A DNA stretch of 64,000 nucleotides from Veillonella_A intestinalis (GTDB lineage Bacteria; Bacillota; Negativicutes; Veillonellales; Veillonellaceae): positions 44,516-108,515 of the forward strand of contig NZ_CALPCB010000009.1 of NCBI RefSeq assembly GCF_943192895.1. Reading direction: 5' to 3'. Below, in pieces: positions 57,857-64,000 of the stretch; the first letter of the stretch is position 1, and each line of letters starts with the position of its first letter. The position numbers were made by a program, and so were the translations under genes. The notes beneath the pieces were generated by a model. The model made no database searches and had not been told where the DNA came from. It saw only the letters and a program-made list of their open reading frames with translations.

Positions 57857-59757
57857 TGAAACGTGTAGTTGTAGATCCGATTACTCGTATTGAAGGTCAT
57901 TTACGAGTAGAAGTGAATGTTGATGAAGCAACAGGGAAAGTAGAAGACGCGTTATCCAGTGGTACAGCTTGGCGTGGTATCGAATTAGTTGCCAAAGACC
58001 GTGATCCTCGTGATGTATGGGCCTTTGTACAACGTATTTGTGGTGTATGTACCTCGACGCATGCTCTAGCTTCTTTGCGTGCTGTGGAAGATGCTTTGGC
58101 TATTGAAATTCCTAAAAATGCGAATTACATTCGTAATATTATGCATAGTTGTTTAGATGCCCATGACCATATTGTGCATTTTTATCACTTGCATGCCCTT
58201 GACTGGGTAAGCCCAGTGGAAGCCTTAAAAGCTGATCCTGCTAAAACAGCTGCGCTTCAAGAAACGGTGCTTAAAACATATAATTTAAGTGGTCTTGAAC
58301 CTGCAGAAACACAGTCTACTACGTCTGCTTATCCTAAGGAGTTCCCAAAAGGCAATGCGACTTATTATGCAGCCATTCAAGGGAAAGTTAAAAAAATTGT
58401 TGAAAGTGGACAATTAGGTATTTTTGCTGCTCAGTGGTGGGATCATCCTGATTATCAGTTGTTGCCACCAGAAGTTCATTTAATGGGGGTAGCTCATTAT
58501 TTAAATATCTTAGATAAACAGCGTGATATTGTTACGCCTCATGTTGTATTTGGGGGTAAAAACCCACATCCACATTACATCGTAGGTGGTATGCCTTGTT
58601 CTATTTCTATGGACGATATGAATGCACCAGTTAACTCAGCTAGGTTAGCCGTAGTCGATGAATCTATTGCCTTAGCTAAAGATTTAGTTAACTATTTCTA
58701 CTTACCAGATGTATTAGCTATTGGCCAGATTTATGCTAAAGCAGGTATGGTTGATGGAGGCGGTTTATCCAAGAAACGTGTATTAGCTTATGGCGATTAT
58801 CCAGATGAACCATATACAGGTATTAAAAATGGTGACTATTTCAAAAAATGCTTAGTACGTGCTAATGGTGTAGTTGAAGATTTTGGCCTTGGTGTAGATA
58901 AAGCTAAATTCCTTCCGCTTGAAGGGGAAGACCTTATGAATCCAGACTTCTTGTCAGAAGAAGTTGAACATTCTTGGTATGAATATCCAGATGGCAAGAA
59001 AACGATTCATCCATCAGAAGGGATTACAAAACCAAATTATACAGGTCCTAAAACAGGCACTAAAGAGCATTGGGAATACCTTGATGAAACGAAGAAATAT
59101 TCTTGGATTAAATCCCCAACCTTTAAAGGTAAAGCTTGTGAAGTTGGTCCATTAGCTAAATATATTGTTGTTTATACCAAAGTAAAACAAGGTATTATTA
59201 GCAATCCTACTTGGGCAGAGCAGATGATTGTAAAACAAATTGATACGGTGTCTTCTGTACTCGGTGTACCTGCTCATGTTTGGATGTGTAGTACTGTTGG
59301 CCGTACGGCTTGTCGTTGCTTAGATGCACAAGTGGCTGCTAATATGAGTCAATATTTCTTTAACAAATTAGTGACAAATATTAAAGGCGGCGATACAGTT
59401 GTTGCCAATACAAAGAACTTTGATCCAAATACTTGGCCAAAAGAAGCTAAAGGCGTTGGTTTAGTTGATGCTCCTCGTGGTGGTTTAGGCCATTGGTGTG
59501 ATATTAAAGATGGTAAAACAAGCAATTATCAATGTATCGTACCAACAACTTGGAATGCTTGTCCTAAGACAATTGCCAATGAGCATGGTGCTTACGAAGC
59601 GAATATGATTGATACTAAGGTTAAAATTGCTGATAAACCACTTGAAATTTTGAAAGGGATTCACTCCTTTGACCCTTGTTTAGCTTGTGCAACGCACTTG
59701 TATAATAAGAAGGGTGAACAAATCATCTCCGTTAATACAGATGCTATGTGCAAATAA
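57856..59757 (+). CDS. hyaB: [NiFe] uptake hydrogenase, large subunit
   Basis: A 633-residue catalytic subunit that splits H2 at a Ni-Fe(CN)2CO site. Its four Ni ligands are Cys62 and Cys65 (RICGVCTSTHA) and Cys608 and Cys611 (DPCLACATH). The protease HyaD would cut after His614, releasing a 19-residue C-terminal peptide. Length is near the family average for group 1 enzymes. It has no signal peptide of its own and should travel with HyaA through Tat. A strong AAGGAGG site lies inside the end of hyaA. Confidence 0.96.
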   Translation: MKRVVVDPITRIEGHLRVEVNVDEATGKVEDALSSGTAWRGIELVAKDRDPRDVWAFVQRICGVCTSTHALASLRAVEDALAIEIPKNANYIRNIMHSCLDAHDHIVHFYHLHALDWVSPVEALKADPAKTAALQETVLKTYNLSGLEPAETQSTTSAYPKEFPKGNATYYAAIQGKVKKIVESGQLGIFAAQWWDHPDYQLLPPEVHLMGVAHYLNILDKQRDIVTPHVVFGGKNPHPHYIVGGMPCSISMDDMNAPVNSARLAVVDESIALAKDLVNYFYLPDVLAIGQIYAKAGMVDGGGLSKKRVLAYGDYPDEPYTGIKNGDYFKKCLVRANGVVEDFGLGVDKAKFLPLEGEDLMNPDFLSEEVEHSWYEYPDGKKTIHPSEGITKPNYTGPKTGTKEHWEYLDETKKYSWIKSPTFKGKACEVGPLAKYIVVYTKVKQGIISNPTWAEQMIVKQIDTVSSVLGVPAHVWMCSTVGRTACRCLDAQVAANMSQYFFNKLVTNIKGGDTVVANTKNFDPNTWPKEAKGVGLVDAPRGGLGHWCDIKDGKTSNYQCIVPTTWNACPKTIANEHGAYEANMIDTKVKIADKPLEILKGIHSFDPCLACATHLYNKKGEQIISVNTDAMCK

Positions 59758-59771
59758 TAGGGGGGATTTAG

Positions 59772-60485
59772 ATGTTTGAACAACCGGACAAAAAGCCGTA
59801 TCGTGTATTTAGTCTGTGGTTGCGTATTTTCCATTGGACTATGGTATTGTGCGTAACTTTCCTATTTTGGACAGGCCTTTATATTGGCGATCCAGGTTTC
59901 AGTATGTTTGTAGGGCGTGAGCCAGCAGAAGCTATTAATAGTTGGTTTTCTATGGAAATGATTCGTCGTGTCCATTTTGGATTTGCCTTTGTTTTGATTT
60001 TTGCTTTTGTATTCCGTATTTATGGCGCGATTCGCTATCGTGGGGATCGTTTATTACCTAAATTCCGTAGCCGTTTATATTGGCAAGGCCTTAAGCAAAC
60101 ATTTTTGCATTACTTGATGTTGCCACGCCAAGAGGAACATCGTGTATTACGTAATTCCTTAGCACGTACCAGTTATTTATTGGTGTACATCATGATGTTT
60201 CTTGAAATTTGTACTGGCCTAGCTATGTATTCGCAAATTAATCCAAATGGTTGGTTAGCCATTGTTTTCAATCCTATTAATTTGATGTTCAACGAATATG
60301 ATATTCATATCGTCCATCATTACATTGCTTGGTTCTTCTTATTATTCACTGTTGCGCATGTATATTTAGCGTTCCGCGAAGATGTAATGGAAGAGTCTGG
60401 TGAAGTATCCAGTATGGTTTCTGGTATGAAGTTCTACCCAGAAGACCCAGAAGATATTGAGGATTTATATGGTAAACGACAGTAA
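59772..60485 (+). CDS. hyaC: Hydrogenase cytochrome b subunit
   Basis: A 237-residue integral membrane di-haem cytochrome b that takes electrons from the small subunit and passes them to (mena)quinone. Four helices carry candidate haem ligands in RIFHWTMVL, RRVHFGFAF, and IHIVHHYIAWFFLLF with a later His in TVAHVYLAF. It anchors the hydrogenase and makes H2 oxidation respiratory. GGGGGGATT lies before ATG 59772. Its 3' end overlaps the maturation protease gene by 17 bases. Confidence 0.93.
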   Translation: MFEQPDKKPYRVFSLWLRIFHWTMVLCVTFLFWTGLYIGDPGFSMFVGREPAEAINSWFSMEMIRRVHFGFAFVLIFAFVFRIYGAIRYRGDRLLPKFRSRLYWQGLKQTFLHYLMLPRQEEHRVLRNSLARTSYLLVYIMMFLEICTGLAMYSQINPNGWLAIVFNPINLMFNEYDIHIVHHYIAWFFLLFTVAHVYLAFREDVMEESGEVSSMVSGMKFYPEDPEDIEDLYGKRQ

Positions 60486-60975
60486 TATCACCCTTTTAGG
60501 GGTGGGTAATATATTGCTCAGCGATGAAGGGCTAGGCGTTCATGTAGTGCGTGAAATGGAGCAAGAGTATACATTTACGCCTGAAATTAATATTGTTGAT
60601 GGTGGTACGATGGGCATGGAGCTATTGAGTTACATGCGTGGTATGACAAAACTTCTGTTAGTCGATGCTGTCAATGGTGGTGAAGCGCCAGGGACTATCT
60701 ATGAATTTCCTCATCAACAGACAGAAGCGTATTTTACCGATAATATCTCTGTTCACGAAGTAGGGATGCAAGATATTTTGCGAATTCGTGCGTTGCAGGA
60801 AAATCCTTTAGAAGATGCTACTGTAATTGGTGTAGAGCCTGAAAGTTTAGATATTGGGTTAACACCCACTGAAACAGTACAAGCAGTTTTGCCTGAGGTA
60901 AAACAACGTATTATTCGGCAACTAGAAGCTTGGGGAATTAACGTAACTGAGAGAACAGAGGTAACAAAACAATGA
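60469..60975 (+). CDS. hyaD: Hydrogenase maturation endopeptidase (HyaD/HupD)
   Basis: A 168-residue M52-family protease that trims the C-terminus of the large subunit after nickel insertion. It opens LLGVGNILLSDEGLGVHV, where Glu in SDEG and Asp in LLLVDAVNGG bind the substrate nickel, and a later His in SVHEVGMQD completes the set. GAGGAT just before ATG 60469 and the 17-base overlap with hyaC indicate translational coupling. It is specific to the HyaB partner here. Confidence 0.93.
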   Translation: MVNDSNITLLGVGNILLSDEGLGVHVVREMEQEYTFTPEINIVDGGTMGMELLSYMRGMTKLLLVDAVNGGEAPGTIYEFPHQQTEAYFTDNISVHEVGMQDILRIRALQENPLEDATVIGVEPESLDIGLTPTETVQAVLPEVKQRIIRQLEAWGINVTERTEVTKQ

Positions 60976-61349
60976 TAGAGCATTATGGCAATGTACAGGC
61001 TATTTTAAAAGAACTTCAGTTAGCTTTGAAACATCTTCGTGAAACGGGTGAAACTCACACCATTTACATTGAAAAGACAGGGCTAACTATGGAGGAACAA
61101 GTGGAAGTGATGGAAACATTAGGTCGTGGCTCCATTACTATCAACTTTAATGAAACGGATCAACCAGTGGAGTGGTATGAAACACAATTTTCTGGTATCT
61201 GGTTAGGCACATTCCGTAATGCACGGGATGAAGCCATTGTTTATACAATAGAAGTAGGTCGTTATCCGAGTCTTTGTGGTGCTTTTGATGAAGATATTGA
61301 AACAGCAGAAGAAGAACTACAAACTTGGATTGATGCGGCTGATATGTAA
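60972..61349 (+). CDS. HupH/HyaF-like hydrogenase expression protein, single domain
   Basis: A 125-residue protein whose second half, LGRGSITINF...ETQFSGIWLGTFRN...YTIEVGRYPSLC, matches the HupH C-terminal domain. Full HyaF/HupH proteins hold two such repeats and help small-subunit maturation; this one holds a single copy, half the usual length. It overlaps hyaD by four bases and is the last gene of the operon. The hypABCDEF genes needed for nickel insertion are not here and must be elsewhere. Confidence 0.75.
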   Translation: MIEHYGNVQAILKELQLALKHLRETGETHTIYIEKTGLTMEEQVEVMETLGRGSITINFNETDQPVEWYETQFSGIWLGTFRNARDEAIVYTIEVGRYPSLCGAFDEDIETAEEELQTWIDAADM

Positions 61350-61485
61350 AGTAGTAGCAAACTAGTAGAAAATTAGCTACAGTAATATGAGTCATTATAC
61401 TTTGGCAATTGTGTAAGATTTAGTGTAAGCCATAGCGCAAGAAATTGTGCAAGGATAATATAATAGAATAATAGTAAGTTTTTAG

Positions 61486-61537
61486 GGCTGTAACGGACCA
61501 TAGAATTATGTTCTCTGGTTTTGTTACAGCCTTTTTT
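61486..61537 (+). terminator. Rho-independent terminator of the hydrogenase operon
   Basis: GGCTGTAAC (61486-61494) pairs with GTTACAGCC (61523-61531), with an inner ACCA/TGGT helix between, followed by TTTTTT. Confidence 0.88.
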
Positions 61538-61746
61538 ATGATCATTTATAGCCTTTGTTTGGATTTTGTCGAATGGAATAGGCTTTACAATAGCAAAATA
61601 GGTTAAGATTGTTAAAAAATTGCACTACATAAGGTCTTTATCTAAGGGAGAGATGAATTGGAAACAGTTGATTTTAACACAGTCTTCATTTGTATTCATG
61701 AAACCATCACATAAAATGGCTTTTTTACATGAAAAACTCATGTTTC

Positions 61747-61799
61747 AAATTGAGTTTTCTGAAAACTGGAAAACTGAAAATTTAATTTGAGTTTTCTGA
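61747..61799 (+). repeat. Near-identical direct repeats in the ompM upstream region
   Basis: AAATTGAGTTTTCTGA (61747-61762) and AATTTGAGTTTTCTGA (61784-61799) differ at one base. The segment between them is rich in AAAACT/AGTTTT dyads. Confidence 0.6.
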
Positions 61800-62022
61800 G
61801 TAGGGTAATAAAATAAAAAGTTAATTGGCCGTCTATCCAGTAAATACAAAGGGTTTAAGATGTTTAGAAAAACTGATAAATAATATGCTGTAGAACAGTC
61901 TCTATATGAGTTAAATGAAGTTTTGGTACTTTCATTTTGACTTTAGTTTTCATTGGTAAGATGTGTCCATAGGTTGGTTAAGACAACGAAACAACTGAGA
62001 TAAAAGAACTAATAAGAATACA

Positions 62023-62046
62023 TTGTGAGGAAACTTGGACACTCCA
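62023..62046 (+). promoter_or_regulatory. Conserved 24-nt leader element before ompM copy 1
   Basis: This 24-base element starts TTGTGAGGAAACTTGGACAC and ends TCCA. It is repeated without change before the second ompM gene. Here it ends 94 bases before the start codon, probably in the 5' untranslated region. Confidence 0.7.
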
Positions 62047-62140
62047 GTCGAAATTATTATTCTCTAATTAGTCTGTTTCAGAATCTAAACAAATCTAACA
62101 TTTTAGAAAATTGTTTTCATTCCGAAAGGGGCAATTAATT

Positions 62141-63433
62141 ATGAAAAAACGTTTTGCAGCCGTATTCGCAGCAACTGCTGTACTTGGTGTAACTACTGCA
62201 TTTGCAGCTAATCCATTCTCTGATGTAACGCCTAATGATTGGGCATATCAAAGTGTAGCTCAATTGGCAGCTGCTGGTGTAATCAACGGGTATCCAGATG
62301 GTACTTTTAAAGGGCAAAACAACATTACACGTTACGAAATGGCTCAAATGGTAGCAAAAGCTATGGCAAATGAATCTCGTGCTAATGCAGAACAGCAAGC
62401 AATGATTAATCGTTTGGCTAACGAATTCTCTGATGAATTAAATAACTTAGGCGTTCGCGTTTCTAACTTAGAAAACAAAGTTGGTAATGTAAAAGTAACT
62501 GGTGATGCTCGTCTTCGTTATCAAGGGTCAGACAAAAAAGGTATGATTAGCTCCGATAATCAAGATAAAAAATCTTTATTTGATATGCGTGGTCGTGTAC
62601 AATTCAATGCTAATGTAAACGATAACACATCTGCTGTTATCCGCGTAACAAGTGGTGATATGGAATTTGGCGATGCTAAGAATTCCTCTGATGTAGAATT
62701 TGACCGTGTATATGTAGCACACAAATTTGGTAAAGATACTACAGCTGTAGCTGGTCGCTTCGGCGCAGTAGTTGGTAATGGTTTAGTATACGATGATACT
62801 TTCGATGGTGCTGGCATTACGTATGATAACGGTAACTTCTCTGCGACAGCTGCTTATGGTTCCTTCATGGAAGGCGGTCTATTTGACAATGCTGAAAATG
62901 GCCGTGAATATGCAACTGGTTATGATTTTGCAAATGAAAGCAGTGACACAAATCCAACTGTTACATTATTACAAGCAAAAGCAAAACTTGGTGAACATGC
63001 AACTTTAGGTGGTTTCTATACCTTCGGTAATAAAAACCTAGATAATGATATTTATGGTGGTTCCTTAGACCTTAACTTTGACAAAGTTTGGGTTGGTGGT
63101 GAATATGCTACCTTCTCTGATGAAAAAGGTGCTGTAGCAAGTAATGATAAAGATGCATGGGTAGCTGGTATTGGTTATGGTGATTACGATATTGAAAAAC
63201 AAGGTACTTGGGGCGTTAAAGTTCAATACTTTGATGAAGGTAAATACTCTCCAGTAGTAAGCTCCACTTGGAATCAGCCATATAACAGCGATTATAAAGC
63301 ATGGATGGCAAGTGTAGATTATGCATTAGCTGATAATGTAGGTCTTTCCGGTTACTGGGCATTTAATGCAGAAGATCAACAGGGTAATGACTTAGGTGAT
63401 TACTACCGTGCAGAATTAAAGTATAAATTCTAA
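62141..63433 (+). CDS. ompM: OmpM-type outer-membrane porin with N-terminal SLH domain (copy 1)
   Basis: A 430-residue secreted protein. A signal peptide (MKKRFAAVFAATAV..., cleaved near residue 22-23) is followed by an SLH domain (NPFSDVTPNDWAYQSVAQL, GVINGYPDGTFKGQ and ITRYEMAQMVAKA, residues ~24-85) that binds cell wall polymers. A short coiled coil (~90-125) then leads to a beta-strand-rich C-terminal half typical of a trimeric porin, ending with aromatic KYKF. OmpM proteins tether the outer membrane to peptidoglycan in Negativicutes. The CCGAAAGGGG region before ATG 62141 is repeated before copy 2. Terminator follows at 63601. Confidence 0.95.
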   Translation: MKKRFAAVFAATAVLGVTTAFAANPFSDVTPNDWAYQSVAQLAAAGVINGYPDGTFKGQNNITRYEMAQMVAKAMANESRANAEQQAMINRLANEFSDELNNLGVRVSNLENKVGNVKVTGDARLRYQGSDKKGMISSDNQDKKSLFDMRGRVQFNANVNDNTSAVIRVTSGDMEFGDAKNSSDVEFDRVYVAHKFGKDTTAVAGRFGAVVGNGLVYDDTFDGAGITYDNGNFSATAAYGSFMEGGLFDNAENGREYATGYDFANESSDTNPTVTLLQAKAKLGEHATLGGFYTFGNKNLDNDIYGGSLDLNFDKVWVGGEYATFSDEKGAVASNDKDAWVAGIGYGDYDIEKQGTWGVKVQYFDEGKYSPVVSSTWNQPYNSDYKAWMASVDYALADNVGLSGYWAFNAEDQQGNDLGDYYRAELKYKF

Positions 63434-63600
63434 TCGATTTGTTGATAGTTTATACAAATTGCCAATAGATAGGTGAGAAATAGAAAGAATTATTTGTTAA
63501 AGTTTCAGAATATAATATTGGAAATTTGACCGATTTTTCTTCCTAGTTAATAAAATAATTTAAAATAATTATTTGAGAATATGATGTGAATCATTATTCA

Positions 63601-63637
63601 AAAAAGACAGTCAATTCAAGGGTTGACTGTCTTTTTG
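63601..63637 (+). terminator. Rho-independent terminator after ompM copy 1
   Basis: AAAAAGACAGTCAA (63601-63614) pairs with TTGACTGTCTTTTT (63623-63636) across an 8-base loop and ends in T-rich sequence. The symmetric A/T flanks could make it work in both directions. Confidence 0.9.
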
Positions 63638-63683
63638 TTGTTTTGAGAATGAAACTGTAATGCTCATGGGAGTTTTAAAAAAC

Positions 63684-63712
63684 TTTACAAAGTGATTTTT
63701 GTATGATACTAT
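63684..63712 (+). promoter_or_regulatory. Likely promoter of ompM copy 2
   Basis: TTTACA (63684-63689) and TACTAT (63707-63712) are spaced 17 bases, predicting a leader of roughly 165 bases that includes the 24-nt element. Confidence 0.5.
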
Positions 63713-63765
63713 AGCTGTAGATTCAGTGAAGAAACGAAACTTATTGACTGAGAAATGTAAATCAC

Positions 63766-63789
63766 TTGTGAGGAAACTTGGACACTCCA
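63766..63789 (+). promoter_or_regulatory. Conserved 24-nt leader element before ompM copy 2
   Basis: Identical in all 24 bases to 62023-62046 and ending 95 bases before the ATG of copy 2, one base different from the spacing in copy 1. The flanks and the sequence between it and the start codon are largely unlike copy 1. Confidence 0.7.
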
Positions 63790-63884
63790 TTTAAGATTAC
63801 TGAGTATCGGAAGATAACGAGTAGGGACTAAACAGAATCATTGTATATTATTTTTCTGTTTTTTACCGAAAGGGGTAATTACAA

Positions 63885-64000
63885 ATGAAAAAACGTTTTG
63901 CAGCCGTATTTGCAGCAACAGCGGTACTTGGCGTAACAACTGCATTCGCAGCTAACCCATTCTCCGATGTAACTCCTAACGATTGGGCATACCAGAGCGT
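63885..64000 (+). CDS. OmpM-type porin (copy 2), truncated by the window end
   Basis: The first 38 codons of a second SLH porin. The predicted signal peptide and the start of the SLH domain (ANPFSDVTPNDWAYQS) are identical at protein level to copy 1, although several codons differ, so the copies are not a very recent identical duplication. CCGAAAGGGG lies nine to ten bases before ATG 63885. The remainder lies beyond the window. Confidence 0.92.
   Translation, partial: MKKRFAAVFAATAVLGVTTAFAANPFSDVTPNDWAYQS

Larger units (their letters stand above)
61350..62140. other. Long non-coding stretch between the hydrogenase operon and ompM
   Basis: About 790 bases. It contains the hydrogenase terminator (61486-61537), a pair of near-identical 16-base direct repeats (61747-61762 and 61784-61799, 15 of 16 match), local hairpin-forming A/T-rich sequence, a doubtful 45-codon frame (61653-61790), and the leader of ompM with the shared 24-nt element at 62023-62046. 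Nothing else is recognisable. Confidence 0.6.
63434..63884. other. Intergenic region between the two ompM genes
   Basis: About 450 bases holding the copy-1 terminator, a promoter-like pair at 63684-63712, the second 24-nt element and the CCGAAAGGGG ribosome site of copy 2. No reading frame of note. Confidence 0.6.

Noticed and set aside
61653..61790. 45-codon gene upstream of ompM
   Set aside because: The ribosome-site-like GGGAG is only two bases from the ATG, the peptide resembles no family, and a direct repeat spans its stop; too weak to annotate as a gene.
1..64000. Prophage, insertion sequence, toxin-antitoxin or defence system
   Set aside because: All genes are recognisable core functions or single unknowns; no transposase, integrase, restriction, phage structural or toxin-like genes were found.

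Overview
The window most likely comes from a Veillonella-type member of the Negativicutes, a Firmicute lineage that keeps an outer membrane. Two tandem genes at the right end encode porins with an N-terminal SLH domain (OmpM type), found in diderm Firmicutes. The left part carries Gram-positive-style gene neighbourhoods: hisS-aspS-6S RNA-rarA, rplU-prp-rpmA, dnaG-rpoD-trmK-nif3 and recA-recX-rny. The DNA is AT-rich and densely packed, nearly all genes lie on the + strand, and most starts have strong AGGAGG-type ribosome sites. I see no prophage, insertion sequence, CRISPR array or defence island; this is mostly core chromosome. The genus call is an inference from gene content; I cannot assign a species.

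Layout. 1-2.4 kb: the end of a DASS-family anion transporter, two unknown membrane proteins and a 2[4Fe-4S] ferredoxin. 2.5-4.5 kb: lspA, a RluD-type pseudouridine synthase and pyrR. 4.5-5.8 kb: tmcAL, the only minus-strand gene. 6.0-9.2 kb: a lipoprotein, ackA, maf and radC. 9.3-16 kb: an elongation/cell-shape cluster mreB-mreC-mreD-pbp2-minD-like-rodA. 16.1-22.3 kb: a B12-type radical SAM protein with its DUF2344 partner, rng, mntP and rplU-prp-rpmA. 22.7-24.1 kb: hydG, the radical SAM maturase of [FeFe] hydrogenases, behind a large imperfect palindrome. 24.4-35.8 kb: a long run recJ-rel-dtd-MBL hydrolase-AI-2E transporter-fur-hemZ-hisS-aspS, followed by 6S RNA. 36.3-46.6 kb: rarA, ftsK, a RodZ-like HTH protein, a YgiQ radical SAM protein, a membrane-anchored binding-protein-like protein, rimO and cinA. 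46.8-55.6 kb: recA, recX, rny, dnaG, rpoD, tRNA-Met(CAT), trmK and a Nif3-family gene. 55.7-56.5 kb: RNase P RNA and a thioredoxin. 56.7-61.3 kb: a membrane-bound [NiFe] uptake hydrogenase operon (small subunit, large subunit, cytochrome b, maturation protease, HupH-like protein). 61.3-64 kb: a long non-coding stretch, then two tandem ompM genes, the second cut by the window end.

How the genes work together. The hydrogenase operon would oxidise H2 on the outer face of the inner membrane (Tat-exported small subunit) and pass electrons through cytochrome b to quinone. hydG implies a separate [FeFe] hydrogenase elsewhere in the genome. Acetate kinase and the ferredoxin fit an anaerobic, organic-acid-fermenting lifestyle. 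The mre/rodA/pbp2 cluster is intact although Veillonella are cocci, and it contains a MinD-like ATPase with no MinC or MinE beside it.

The least explained signals are non-coding: a ~218-bp nested palindrome upstream of hydG, a 29-bp tandem repeat array upstream of rng, an identical 24-nt element at a fixed distance before both ompM genes, and a structured segment between rny and dnaG. I did not find a clearly new multi-gene system.
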